The notes under the pieces are model-generated. The model saw nothing but the letters and a program-made list of their open reading frames with translations, did no database searches and was not told the origin of the DNA. Source: Planctomycetota bacterium (GTDB lineage Bacteria; Planctomycetota; Planctomycetia; Isosphaerales; Isosphaeraceae). From it: a stretch of DNA of 64,000 nt. The position numbers were made by a program, and so were the translations under genes. Shown here in pieces: positions 8,896 to 17,785 of this stretch (the first letter of the stretch is position 1; every line of letters starts with the position of its first letter). The DNA lies in contig JAQGHR010000086.1 in NCBI GenBank assembly GCA_028291545.1, forward strand, positions 91,424 through 155,423. Direction: 5' to 3'.

Positions 8896-9584
8896 CGCGG
8901 GTCTCCTTGCCCATTCCCAGCAGAAGTCGAAACGGGCGTTCGAGAATCCCGGTCCCCACAACCGATCGGCGGACCGATCCCCAGCGCGGCGAGGGAGAAG
9001 CCGGTGATATGATCGGTCAGATAATCCAGATCCAGCCCGGCGAATGCGTCTGGTCCCACCAGTCGCTCGGCGATTGGTCTCGCCATCTTGTAATGAAGAC
9101 ATTGGCCGATGATGCTGAACGACGAGGCGATCAGTCGTTTCTCATCCGCCTCCGGACAGGCTCGTTGAAGGATCGCCATCAATCGTTCAAATTTCGGCCG
9201 GATCACCTCGCGGACGAGCGTCTCCGAGGCGTGGGAAGGCTGAAGCATCTCTCGAATCATGAGCTTATGATGCCAGGAATCCCGATTGTCGATCGCCAGG
9301 ACCCGCTCAAGGAAGTGGCGAACGTAGAGCCGTAGTTGCTCCGCCGCCGAATCGGCGGGGTTCATGCAGACCGGCTCCATGTCGACGCCACAACGATGGG
9401 ACTCGATGACCGCCTGGACATAGAGCTTCTCCTTATCACCGAAGTGATAATTCACGGCGGCGATGTTCGCCTTCGCGCGCTCGATAATCGCCCGAATGGT
9501 TGCGCCTTCGAAGCCCTTCTCCGCGAATTCCTCCCCCGCGGCTTCCAGAAGTCTCGCCTTGGTCGTATCTTGCGCCTGACTCAT
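8892..9584 (-). CDS. TetR-family regulator (CecR/YbiH-like) of the efflux operon
   Basis: A 230-residue repressor-type regulator. The helix-turn-helix spans about residues 10-57 (ARLLEAAGEEFAEKGFEG, then IIERAKANIAAVNYHFGDKEKLY). The C-terminal ligand domain resembles the CecR/YbiH group (DUF1956). In E. coli CecR is encoded with an HlyD-type ABC exporter, the same arrangement as here. It is the first gene of a four-gene minus-strand operon and overlaps the permease start by four bases. A dyad at 9614-9631, 30 bases upstream of the start, is a candidate operator, which suggests autoregulation plus control of the pump. Confidence 0.9.
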   Translation of the reverse strand: MSQAQDTTKARLLEAAGEEFAEKGFEGATIRAIIERAKANIAAVNYHFGDKEKLYVQAVIESHRCGVDMEPVCMNPADSAAEQLRLYVRHFLERVLAIDNRDSWHHKLMIREMLQPSHASETLVREVIRPKFERLMAILQRACPEADEKRLIASSFSIIGQCLHYKMARPIAERLVGPDAFAGLDLDYLTDHITGFSLAALGIGPPIGCGDRDSRTPVSTSAGNGQGDPR

Positions 9585-9613
9585 CGATATCCTCGGAATC
9601 CGTCTCGCCGGAA

Positions 9614-9631
9614 TTCAAACAACTGTTTCAA
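9614..9631. promoter_or_regulatory. Candidate TetR-type operator dyad
   Basis: TTCAAACA-AC-TGTTTCAA is symmetrical at 14 of 18 positions and lies 30 bases upstream of the tetR start codon in an AT-richer stretch. Position and symmetry fit an autoregulatory operator; this is inference. Confidence 0.45.
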
Positions 9632-9785
9632 TCTAGTGTATGAATCGCCTGTTTTTCGTCAAGAGCGAATCCGGGAATCTCTGGGATTCGCTGCGATGGG
9701 TCGGCCTTCTTGACAAACAGGGCTTGCTTGCGCCCCCGCCAAGCCGTAGTGTCCGCCCTACCTGGGACTAAAGGACGATCTTGCA

Positions 9786-10934
9786 ATGACCCGCACCGTG
9801 GCCTGCGTGGTGGGCACTCGCCCCGAGGCTGTCAAGCTCGCGCCGATCATCGCTCGATTGCGTCGGGAAGGCTCGCGTATCGCATGTTACGTGCTGGCCA
9901 CCGGGCAACATCGTGGCTTGCTGGACCAAGCCCTTGCCGATTTTGACCTGCGGCCGGATCGAAATCTGGACCTGATGAGTCCTGGTCAGTCGCTCGCGGA
10001 GCTGACGGCTCGGGCTCTCGTGGGGCTGACCGCATCCCTCACTGAGCTTGCTCCCGATCTAGTTCTGGCCGTTGGGGATACGACGACCGTTCTGGCGGCG
10101 GCGTTGGCTTCCCATTATCTGAGAATTCCCTTCGGTCACGTCGAGGCGGGGCTCCGAACCGGAGAGCCGTACCGGCCGTTCCCCGAAGAGAAGAATCGCG
10201 AGTTGGCGGCTCGGCTCGCGACGATCCATTTCGCTCCGACTGCCGCGGCAAGGGCGAATCTCTTGCGCGAGGGGATCGATCCCCGGTCGATCCACGTGAC
10301 GGGCAACACGGTGATCGACGCTCTTCACATGACGCTTCGGCGTGTCGGCGTGCCGCCGATCGACCTTCCCGGGAGTCGATTCCTTCTCGTAACGGCCCAT
10401 CGTCGCGAGAATTGGGGCCAGCCGATGCGAAACATTGCCGCCGCCCTTCGCGATCTGGTCGAGCGCGACCCGACTTTGGGCCTGGTCATCCCCGTCCACC
10501 CGAACCCCGAGGTTCGCCAGCCTCTCTTCCAGGCCCTGGAGGGTCATCCCCGGGTACGCCTGATCGAACCGATGCGATATCCCGAATTCGTGGCGACAAT
10601 GGCGGCGTCGGCCGCGATTCTTACCGATTCCGGCGGCGTTCAGGAAGAAGGCCCGGCCTTGGGGAAATCGGTCCTGGTCTTACGGCCGGAAACGGAGCGT
10701 CCGGAAGTGCTCGCGTCGGGGGGAGCCCGCCTCGTGGGCACCGAGAGGGCCGACATCGTAGCAGCCGTGGAATCCTGCCTGCGAATCGCTCCCGGCCCTT
10801 TCTCTCCCCCGGGATCGTCCCCCTACGGGGATGGTCTGGCGGCCGAGAGGATCGCGCGGGCGGTTGCCGTCCTGCTCAATCTGGACCCGGACATCTCGGG
10901 CGAGGCTCCCGCCCCGTGGCCGCCGGCCGATTGA
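9786..10934 (+). CDS. wecB: UDP-N-acetylglucosamine 2-epimerase (non-hydrolysing)
   Basis: Converts UDP-GlcNAc to UDP-ManNAc for surface polysaccharide synthesis, in the cytoplasm. The 382-residue length matches the family (about 375). Hallmarks are the N-terminal GTRPEAVKLAPI, the active-site region HVEAGLRTG with the following FPEEKNRE, HRRENWG, and the UDP-binding DSGGVQEEGPALGK with LRPETERPE. A small AAGGA site lies before the ATG. It is transcribed away from the tetR operon. A promoter for the following rny gene overlaps its stop codon. Confidence 0.95.
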   Translation: MTRTVACVVGTRPEAVKLAPIIARLRREGSRIACYVLATGQHRGLLDQALADFDLRPDRNLDLMSPGQSLAELTARALVGLTASLTELAPDLVLAVGDTTTVLAAALASHYLRIPFGHVEAGLRTGEPYRPFPEEKNRELAARLATIHFAPTAAARANLLREGIDPRSIHVTGNTVIDALHMTLRRVGVPPIDLPGSRFLLVTAHRRENWGQPMRNIAAALRDLVERDPTLGLVIPVHPNPEVRQPLFQALEGHPRVRLIEPMRYPEFVATMAASAAILTDSGGVQEEGPALGKSVLVLRPETERPEVLASGGARLVGTERADIVAAVESCLRIAPGPFSPPGSSPYGDGLAAERIARAVAVLLNLDPDISGEAPAPWPPAD

Positions 10935-10958
10935 CCGGGGGTTGACATCTGGTAGGAT
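10931..10958 (+). promoter_or_regulatory. Candidate promoter of rny (TTGACC-N16-TAGGAT)
   Basis: TTGACC at 10931-10936 and TAGGAT at 10953-10958 are spaced by 16 bases. The identical pair of hexamers with the same spacing stands before the selW-like/selD genes at 37088. It would give rny a 5' leader of about 240 bases. Confidence 0.55.
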
Positions 10959-10989
10959 CGGAGTGATGTGCCCGCCAGCCGCGAGGTCG

Positions 10990-11013
10990 TGCCGGGGCTC
11001 TGGAGCTCCGGCA
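10990..11013 (+). promoter_or_regulatory. Hairpin in the rny 5' leader
   Basis: A 10-base-pair stem (TGCCGGGGCT with AGCTCCGGCA, one G-U pair) closes a CTGG loop. No T-run follows, so it is not a simple terminator. It lies in the predicted leader of rny, so a role in message stability or feedback is possible but inferred. Confidence 0.4.
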
Positions 11014-11206
11014 TCGATTGACGTGTCGCTGTCGACCCATCGATCTGTTCACCATTCCGAACCGTGTTTGTACTTGCCGCGGGGCATCGAGGTCCCAAGC
11101 CTCGATTCTCTCCTCCCCGCTTATCCCTACAAATCCGGCGGCGCCGGGGCGTCTCTCTCGCGCGCCGTGACCGGTTATCTTCATAAGGGAAAGGTGGGGC
11201 CGTGTT

Positions 11207-12775
11207 GTGGACCCGCAAACGGTAAAGCTTCTTCTCGTACTCGTCGCTGGACTGCTCCTCGGGGCGGTCGGCACAACCATTGCCTTGCGAGTACTTGCCC
11301 GGAAAGGGGTCCGATTCGCTCGCAGTGAAGCGCAAGAAATCCTGGCACTTGCCACGCTCCAGGTCGAGACACTCAGGAAAGAGTCCGACCTTCAGACCAA
11401 GGAGGAGGCGATCCGCCGTCGGGAGTCCATCGATCTCGAGATCGAGGATGCTCGAAAAGGCTTCCGGGAACAGGAGAAGCGACTGGAAAAACGCGCCGAC
11501 GTGCTCGACCAGAAGCTCGACCTGATCAATAAGAAGGAGCGCGAATTCGAGTCCGTCCAACGCTATCTCGCCGAGCAGCAGGACGAGGTCAATCGTCGCA
11601 GTTCCGAGCTGAAGGAACTTCTTGCCAACCAGAGAGACGTCCTCCACCGGCTTTCCGGCCTGAGCAACGACGAAGCCAAGACGGCGCTCTTCTCTCGTCT
11701 CGAGGACGAGTTGAAGCACGAGGTCGGCGGTCTCATCCTCAAGCACGACCAGTTTCTCAAGGAAACCGCCGCTCAGAAGTCGCGGGAAATCCTTGCGACG
11801 ACCATCCAGCGCTATGCCGCCAGCCATACTGCCGAGACCACCGTCAGCACGGTCGATATCCCCTCCGACGACATGAAGGGGCGTATCATCGGTCGCGAGG
11901 GTCGCAACATTCGCGCGTTCGAAAAAGCGACCGGCGTGGACGTGATCGTCGATGATACTCCGGGCGTCGTCATCGTTTCCGGATTCGACAACATCCGTCG
12001 CGAGATCGCCAAGATCTCGCTGGAAAAGTTGATCCTGGACGGCCGCATCCACCCGACGAGAATCGAGGAGGTCGTCGCGGAGACCCAGGAGGAGATGGAA
12101 GTCCACATCCGCGACCTCGGCCGCAAGGCCGCACAAGAGGCAAACGTCCCCGGTCTGCACGACAAGTTGCTGGACTACCTGGGCCGACTCAAGTTCCGCA
12201 CGAGCTATTCCCAGAACGTGTTGCAACACTCCATCGAGGTGGCCTATCTGACCGGAATGCTCTCCGAGGAGATCGGTTTCGACGGCCCGCTGGGCCGCCG
12301 CTGTGGCTTGCTTCACGATATCGGAAAGGCCGCCGACCACGAGATGGAGGGTGGCCACCCGGCGATCGGGGCCGAGCTCTGCAAACGGTACGGCGAACGC
12401 AAAGAAGTGGTACACGCCGCCCTGGGCCATCACGACGATCTTCGTACCGACACGCCCTACACCGTCCTGACCGCGGCCGCCGACGCCATCAGCGCCAGCC
12501 GCCCCGGTGCGCGTCGCGAGACGCTTGAGAAGTACGTTCGCCGGCTCGAAGAGCTCGAAGGTCTGGTCCACGGCTTTCCCGGAGTCGAGCAGGCCTACGC
12601 GATTCAGGCCGGCCGCGAGGTCCGCGTCATCGCCGATAGCCACTCGCTCGACGACGCCTCGGCGGCGAAGCTCTGTCGCGACATCGCGCATGCCATTCAG
12701 CAACAGCTAACCTACCCCGGCGAAGTCAAGGTGACGGTCTTGCGCGAGACACGAAACGTGGAGTTCGCGCGCTAG
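11207..12775 (+). CDS. rny: Ribonuclease Y
   Basis: Membrane-anchored endoribonuclease that initiates mRNA decay. It is 522 residues, the standard length. Order of parts: an N-terminal membrane helix (residues ~6-28), a long charged coiled coil (~40-190), a KH domain with the [15 protein letters not shown] motif (~220-235), then an HD domain with HSIEVAYL and the metal-binding His370-Asp371 ([12 protein letters not shown]). The GTG start is preceded by AAGGTGGGG. ymdB follows after one small gene; rny and ymdB are also neighbours in Bacillus (ymdA-ymdB). Confidence 0.97.
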   Translation: MDPQTVKLLLVLVAGLLLGAVGTTIALRVLARKGVRFARSEAQEILALATLQVETLRKESDLQTKEEAIRRRESIDLEIEDARKGFREQEKRLEKRADVLDQKLDLINKKEREFESVQRYLAEQQDEVNRRSSELKELLANQRDVLHRLSGLSNDEAKTALFSRLEDELKHEVGGLILKHDQFLKETAAQKSREILATTIQRYAASHTAETTVSTVDIPSDDMKGRIIGREGRNIRAFEKATGVDVIVDDTPGVVIVSGFDNIRREIAKISLEKLILDGRIHPTRIEEVVAETQEEMEVHIRDLGRKAAQEANVPGLHDKLLDYLGRLKFRTSYSQNVLQHSIEVAYLTGMLSEEIGFDGPLGRRCGLLHDIGKAADHEMEGGHPAIGAELCKRYGERKEVVHAALGHHDDLRTDTPYTVLTAAADAISASRPGARRETLEKYVRRLEELEGLVHGFPGVEQAYAIQAGREVRVIADSHSLDDASAAKLCRDIAHAIQQQLTYPGEVKVTVLRETRNVEFAR

Positions 12776-12799
12776 GATACATCCACGGTGGAGGTCGCC

Positions 12800-13459
12800 A
12801 TGAGGGGCTGGACGCTCGCCAGGTTCCTCGCCGCAATCGCTCTGCTGGCTGTGGGTTTCGCCGCCATCCGGGACGCGAGCGATACCAAGGCCTCCGTGGC
12901 CCTGGTCCTCACCTACGGGCTGCTCGTGCTCGCCAGCCTTGCCGCGCTGATCTCGCGCTTCCGCGACGGAGCGTCACTCGGCTACGCGATCGTCGGATGG
13001 GCCGTCTTTCTCCCGATCTTCGTCCTCGCGAAGGCGGATCAGCCGTTGCCCACCGCCTGGGCCGTTGAACGGATGGTGGCCGGAATCCTGCCAACACCGA
13101 AGCCGCCTACGGGGGTCGGTCTCTACCGTTGGGGGCCGGCCTGGGGAGGTCAGGACTCGATCGAAAATCCCATCCCCGATGGCATGGTCTCGCTGGGCCC
13201 GAATGGAATGAGCGGGCTGGGCGCCGTGTATAACGGTATCAGACCCCGCAGAGACCCCGCGTTCGAACAGGCGATTCGCGCCTACAATATTCAGTTCGGC
13301 CACGCGGTTTTCATCGGCAGCTGCCTCGTTTGCTTCTGCTTCGCGACCCTCGGGGCGGTGATCGGCCAATATCTCTCCCAGCGCGAGCGAAGCGAGACCC
13401 ATCGCCACGGCACACCGACCGTGGTTGGGCGTCCCTCTCCTTCGATACCCGAGGGATAA
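12800..13459 (+). CDS. Membrane protein of unknown function between rny and ymdB
   Basis: A protein of about 219 residues with an N-terminal hydrophobic segment, two more helices by about residue 80, a soluble middle (~85-165) and a helix at about 170-190 (HAVFIGSCLVCFCFATLGAVIG). The ATG at 12800 has a GGTGGAGG ribosome site five bases upstream; a GTG at 12788 is the alternative and lies within that site. It is three bases from the ymdB start, so it is translated with it. Sequence similarity to known families is not apparent to me. Confidence 0.78.
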   Translation: MRGWTLARFLAAIALLAVGFAAIRDASDTKASVALVLTYGLLVLASLAALISRFRDGASLGYAIVGWAVFLPIFVLAKADQPLPTAWAVERMVAGILPTPKPPTGVGLYRWGPAWGGQDSIENPIPDGMVSLGPNGMSGLGAVYNGIRPRRDPAFEQAIRAYNIQFGHAVFIGSCLVCFCFATLGAVIGQYLSQRERSETHRHGTPTVVGRPSPSIPEG

Positions 13460-13462
13460 GCC

Positions 13463-14290
13463 ATGCCTCTGAACTTGCTCTTCATCGGCGACGTGGTGGG
13501 CTCTCCCGGTCGAAAGATCGTCGCCCAGGTGCTGCCTCGCATTATCCCTCGCTGGAACATCGGCCTGGTCGTTTGCAACGCCGAGAACGCCGCGGGAGGC
13601 TCCGGACTGACGATCAACTGCCACGAAGAACTGGTCGATGCCGGCGTGGATGTCTTCACGCTGGGCGATCACGTCTATCGCAAGGACGAAGTGTTTACCC
13701 TGTTCGATCGCGACGATCGCCTCTGCCGTCCCGCCAATTTCCCCGAGGATTCCCCCGGCGCCGAATCGGCGGTCGTTGAGGCGAAGGACGGGACTTCAGT
13801 CGGTGTATTCACGCTCCTCGGTCGAACGTTCATGCGCCCGGTCGATGACCCCTTTCGTGCGGCCGATCGGGTCCTGGAACGCCTGGGCGCGTCGGCGAAA
13901 GTCATCCTCGTCGATATCCATGCCGAGGCGACCAGCGATAAACAACTCCTCGGCCGTTACCTGGATGGCCGGGTCTCCGCTGTGCTCGGAACCCACACCC
14001 ACGTCGCGACCGCCGACGAGCAAGTCTTGCCGCGAGGCACGGCCTATCAGACCGACGTCGGCATGACGGGTCCGTACGACTCCATCCTCGGCCGCCGATA
14101 CGACCGGGTGCTGGCGTCAACGCTTTCGCATGTGCCCTGTCATTTCGACGTGGCCACCGGAGATCCTCGACTCTGTGGCGCCCTGGTCGAAGTCGATCCA
14201 GTGACCGGGCGAGCCCTGAGTATCCGTCGGGTTTCCATCGATGGCGAGGAGGCGAGGCGACTCATGACCGAAGGAGGCGAGATCAGGTGA
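13463..14290 (+). CDS. ymdB: YmdB-family metallophosphoesterase (TIGR00282)
   Basis: A 275-residue dimetal phosphoesterase; the Bacillus homologue hydrolyses cyclic nucleotides and affects RNase Y-related gene expression. Visible motifs are LLFIGDVVGSPGRK at the N-terminus (metal-binding Asp), CNAENAAGGSGLT, the LGDHVYRKDE loop, DIHAEATSDKQ with the metal-binding His, and GTHTHVATADEQ. It is linked to rny through one small gene, all on one strand. It is convergent with the phosphotransferase at 14306. Confidence 0.93.
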   Translation: MPLNLLFIGDVVGSPGRKIVAQVLPRIIPRWNIGLVVCNAENAAGGSGLTINCHEELVDAGVDVFTLGDHVYRKDEVFTLFDRDDRLCRPANFPEDSPGAESAVVEAKDGTSVGVFTLLGRTFMRPVDDPFRAADRVLERLGASAKVILVDIHAEATSDKQLLGRYLDGRVSAVLGTHTHVATADEQVLPRGTAYQTDVGMTGPYDSILGRRYDRVLASTLSHVPCHFDVATGDPRLCGALVEVDPVTGRALSIRRVSIDGEEARRLMTEGGEIR

Positions 14291-14305
14291 GCTTGTCCCT
14301 CCGCC

Positions 14306-15283
14306 TCAAATCAACCCTTCGATTCGCTCGACCCCGCGCTGCAACCCCCGTAGCGATGCGTTCGGGTCCTCGAAGACGATGCGATCGACGAAATGCCACT
14401 TCAGCCACCGACCGCCTCCGAGCAGTGAGCTGGACCGTTCGAAGGCCTCGATCAGCATCATTTCGGCCGAATCCAACGGCCGCACCCGCGCGTAAGCCGC
14501 CAGTGCCTCACCGCGCAGGACGCGATCCGGCTCGATCCAGTCCGCGATCAGGCGCGCCAGGTCGGCGGCAACCGTATCGATCCCCATCGCCCCGAAGTCG
14601 ACGAGTCCCGTGAGCACGTCTCCGGTAAAGAGAAAGTGCTGGGGGCGTGCGTCTCGGATCACCGTTTGGACACGTGTCTTCGATCCCGCGAAGCGTGAGA
14701 TTTCGGCGTCGATGCCTGGCGCGACCACGGACGCGAGGTCGAGCCATCGCAGGGCGAGTTCACGACGTGGATCGGGCGGGTGAGCCAGCACGACTTGTCT
14801 CCAGGAAGTACTATCGCCCCCGAGGAGTTTTCTTATCTCTCGCGAACGGTCCGCCAGACCCGGGCAGAACAATTTCACCTCGGACGGTCCCATGACCTGG
14901 TGAAAGGCGGCCAGGCCCGACATCGCGGCACGAACCTTCGCGATCGGTGGCGGCAACTTCAGGTCGGCCTCGCCGGGCATCCAGCGGCACACCTCCCAGA
15001 AGATTCCGTTCTCCGCCTGGAAGGTGGCACCATCAATCGCAGCGAAAGGGGCGGCGACAAAGTCGAGCCGATCGGCCCGCTTGAGCCAGCCATGGATCTG
15101 CGCCAGATGCGTTCGGGTAACGCCCGGCGGCCAGGCGCGAGCGACCGTCGGCCCAAGTTGAGAGCGGAAGCGCCAAAGCCTCGCACCGCTCAATCCACCC
15201 GCATTTCCGAGCGATTCGGGCGGTGTTAGGGGCCTGATTGCGGCCGGATATCTGCTCAGAACGGTAGCGAGTGAAGCAATCAT
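14306..15283 (-). CDS. APH-family phosphotransferase
   Basis: A 325-residue small-molecule kinase-like protein of the aminoglycoside/choline kinase fold. The catalytic loop reads RDARPQHFLFTGD, where more common members have HGDLHxxN. The metal-binding DFG follows (LVDFGAMGIDT). The substrate is unknown; the name does not imply antibiotic resistance. The ATG at 15283 overlaps the upstream acyltransferase stop as ATGA, which is why it is preferred over one nine codons further up. The two genes therefore form a translationally coupled pair. Confidence 0.82.
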   Translation of the reverse strand: MIASLATVLSRYPAAIRPLTPPESLGNAGGLSGARLWRFRSQLGPTVARAWPPGVTRTHLAQIHGWLKRADRLDFVAAPFAAIDGATFQAENGIFWEVCRWMPGEADLKLPPPIAKVRAAMSGLAAFHQVMGPSEVKLFCPGLADRSREIRKLLGGDSTSWRQVVLAHPPDPRRELALRWLDLASVVAPGIDAEISRFAGSKTRVQTVIRDARPQHFLFTGDVLTGLVDFGAMGIDTVAADLARLIADWIEPDRVLRGEALAAYARVRPLDSAEMMLIEAFERSSSLLGGGRWLKWHFVDRIVFEDPNASLRGLQRGVERIEGLI

Positions 15284-16110
15284 GGCGAGGCGAGTTGCGC
15301 TTCCGGACAAGGAATTCCTGACTGATCGCGTAATGCTCGAAGCGCGGACATGATGCGCTCGGTCGCCTCGGCCAGATTGATGCGTTCCCGATCGTGACCG
15401 ACATCGGGGCCCGTGAGGTCGGAGAGATCGATCGGCGGACCGAAGACGAGCCTGGCGCGTGACGGAGTGGTCAGCGATGCGCCGATCTCGTTCGTCGGCG
15501 GTGTTCCTCGAATATACGCCGGGATGACCGGAACCCCGGAACGAAGGGCGATGAACGCCGCTCCGGGCTTGGCGTCGAGGAACTCTCTCCCGGAGGTGGG
15601 ATTGATCCGGCCTTCCGGGAAGATCGGCAGGACGCGGCCCTCCTTCAAGACGCGGAGGGCTGTGCGGATTGCCGTCTGATCGCGTCCGTCACGCTTCACG
15701 GGTATGCAGCCGATGGCGACACAGAAGGGATGGTAAACCCAGTAGTCGTAAAACTCTTGCGCGACCATGAAGCCGAGCACCCGCCTGGTTCCGCACTGAA
15801 GGATCAGGTGATCGATTCCGCAGGTATGATTCGCGACCAGGATGGCCGGTCCCGTGTCCGGCAACGGCGGTTCGTTCTCGACCTGAAGTTGATGCCAGAC
15901 GCCGCAATAGAGTTGATTGATCCACCAGAGGGGTCGCAAGTGAAGCGGCATTTCCGGCTTCGGCGCGGACCAGATCCGAAAAATCATCCGCAGGTGGCTC
16001 CTGAGCCGCTGGTAGTTTCGGCCCTCCAACCTGGGCTGGCGCCCGGGCAGTACCAGCCGGGGCAGAAGGAGCAAGAGCACCGATCCGGCTATCAGAGCAA
16101 AGGGAGACAT
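15280..16110 (-). CDS. PlsC-type lysophospholipid acyltransferase
   Basis: A membrane-bound 1-acylglycerol-3-phosphate acyltransferase-like protein of 276 residues. It has an N-terminal helix (FALIAGSVLLLLLPRLVL). The four usual blocks are present: NHTCGIDHL (the HX4D catalytic motif), a Gly/Pro block with CIPVKRD, FPEGRI for substrate binding, and VIPAYIRGT. An ATG at 16215 is in frame but would add 35 residues with no family match; 16110 gives a clean membrane anchor. It is coupled to the phosphotransferase at 14306. Confidence 0.9.
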   Translation of the reverse strand: MSPFALIAGSVLLLLLPRLVLPGRQPRLEGRNYQRLRSHLRMIFRIWSAPKPEMPLHLRPLWWINQLYCGVWHQLQVENEPPLPDTGPAILVANHTCGIDHLILQCGTRRVLGFMVAQEFYDYWVYHPFCVAIGCIPVKRDGRDQTAIRTALRVLKEGRVLPIFPEGRINPTSGREFLDAKPGAAFIALRSGVPVIPAYIRGTPPTNEIGASLTTPSRARLVFGPPIDLSDLTGPDVGHDRERINLAEATERIMSALRALRDQSGIPCPEAQLASP

Positions 16111-16202
16111 CAGCGTCCTGGTTCTTGAGGCTGGGGGCTCGAACGCGTCAAGCGACCATTTCAGCAGGACGGCCCCCTCGATACTAGATCGTGCCGCCGT
16201 AC

Positions 16203-16231
16203 TTGCATGGTACACCGCGCAAGGCGATAAT
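16203..16231 (+). promoter_or_regulatory. Possible promoter of the GspF/PilC-like gene
   Basis: TTGCAT (16203-16208) and GATAAT (16226-16231) are 17 bases apart. The -10 is good, the -35 weak. Transcription would start about 60 bases before the ATG at 16301. Confidence 0.35.
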
Positions 16232-16300
16232 CTGTGAAAAGCGCATCAAGATCGCCCCGTTTTTCCTGTGTGACCCACAACTTCCATCGGGGGAACCGCG

Positions 16301-17668
16301 ATGAGTCAAGACGCGGACGAACCCCTGCCGCCCCGACGAGCCCGGCCTCCGGCACAGCCGGACCCCAACGGCCGACCGCGCCCGAAATCGAAGCGCAAGC
16401 CCGATCCGTCGTCGGGTCGACCGACCGACCCCGACCAGGGCGCCTCCACGTTCAGCCCGCGTCCGGGTCGCACCACCGAGCCTGGCGGACCAGCGATCGG
16501 GGCATCCTCGACCTTTCAAGCCAATCCGCAGCGAGCCGGTGGGAAGTCCAAGTCCGCGACAACTCGCGAGCCCGTCCCCGTTTCTGGCGGACCCGGTTGG
16601 TTCGAGCGCGTCCTCTTCGGCCGCGTCAGCACGACGCATCGCGCCATGTTCTGCCGTCAATTCGGCGCGTATCTCGATGCCGGAGTCGACCTCCTGAAGT
16701 CGCTCGACAGCTTGCGAACCCAGTTCGAGCGATCGGCCATGGGGCCGGTGATCGGCCGGATCGCGCAAGGCGTCCGTCAGGGCGAGAGCCTCACCGACGC
16801 GATGGAGCGTGAGCCTCAGGCCTTCGACGCCCAGTTCCTCGCGATGATGACCGTGGCCGAAGCTCGGGGCGGCGTGCCCGAGACGCTCAAGATGATGGCC
16901 GCCAGCTACGAGGCCAAGCAACGGCTGATCCGCCAGGCCCGGTCGGCGATGATCTACCCGATCGCGGTGCTCTCAATCGCCTTTGGCGTCGGGATGCTCC
17001 TCACCATCTTCATCCTGCCGGGCCTCGTCTCGATCCTGGAAGACGCGATTCGAGACAAGCCGATCGACCTGCCGTTGCCGACGAGGATCTTGATCGGCAT
17101 CAACACGTTCATGCTCAAGATGGGCTGGTTGGTGCTCCCCCTCGGAGTTGCCGGTTCGATCTTCGGCCTGTTCTGGCTCTACCGGCGTCCGCGGGGCAAA
17201 GCGTTCCTCGACGAGATCCTCATGCGCCTGCCCGTACTGGGCAAACTCACGAAGATGATCGATACAACTCGCTTTGCAAGAACGCTTTCCGTCCTACTAG
17301 AGGCGGGTGTCAATATTGGCGACTCCCTCGCCTTGACCGCCTCAACGCTCCACCTTGTTCCGTTTCGACGCGCGGTCACCGGCTCTCGCGAGGCGGTGAT
17401 GGAGGGCTCGGAATTGTCCGAGGCCCTCCTGGCCTCACACCGGTTCTCGTCCGATGTGATCGCGATCGTCAACTCCGGAGAGGAGACGGGGAAGCTGCCC
17501 GAAAGCCTCAAGCGGTTGGCCGACGACTACGAGGAGCGGGTTGAATTCATGGTGAAGAATCTGGGGAGCCTGATCCAACCGGTGATCTTCGTCTTCCTGG
17601 GCGGCATCGTCCTTTTCATCGCGCTAGCATTCTTCTCGGTTTATATTATGCTCTTGACCGGGATGTAA
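16301..17668 (+). CDS. Type II secretion/type IV pilus inner-membrane protein (GspF/PilC family)
   Basis: A platform protein of secretion or pilus machines, 455 residues. The first ~95 residues are a Pro/Arg/Ser-rich disordered cytoplasmic tail, unusual in length for the family. Two GspF repeats follow, beginning at FCRQFGAYLDAGVDLLKSL (~115) and FARTLSVLLEAGVNIGDSLAL (~325), with membrane helices near 220-245, 270-290 and the C-terminus. No other secretion genes are adjacent, so the machine it serves is not visible here. The ATG has GGGGGAA upstream. Confidence 0.92.
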   Translation: MSQDADEPLPPRRARPPAQPDPNGRPRPKSKRKPDPSSGRPTDPDQGASTFSPRPGRTTEPGGPAIGASSTFQANPQRAGGKSKSATTREPVPVSGGPGWFERVLFGRVSTTHRAMFCRQFGAYLDAGVDLLKSLDSLRTQFERSAMGPVIGRIAQGVRQGESLTDAMEREPQAFDAQFLAMMTVAEARGGVPETLKMMAASYEAKQRLIRQARSAMIYPIAVLSIAFGVGMLLTIFILPGLVSILEDAIRDKPIDLPLPTRILIGINTFMLKMGWLVLPLGVAGSIFGLFWLYRRPRGKAFLDEILMRLPVLGKLTKMIDTTRFARTLSVLLEAGVNIGDSLALTASTLHLVPFRRAVTGSREAVMEGSELSEALLASHRFSSDVIAIVNSGEETGKLPESLKRLADDYEERVEFMVKNLGSLIQPVIFVFLGGIVLFIALAFFSVYIMLLTGM

Positions 17669-17785
17669 GCATCGGAAAGACTTCACCGGTCGTTCCCGAG
17701 AGAACGCGGGTATCCGCGCCGCATCTTCCTTGCTGGGGGCGCGTCTGATATCCTGGGGTGGGAACACTTCGGTCGGAGCATTGAA

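Noticed and set aside
10823..12703. Open frame of 626 codons on the minus strand
   Set aside because: Antisense to rny, whose protein is unmistakable. The frame has Arg/Asp/Val-rich composition typical of the complementary strand of GC-rich genes.
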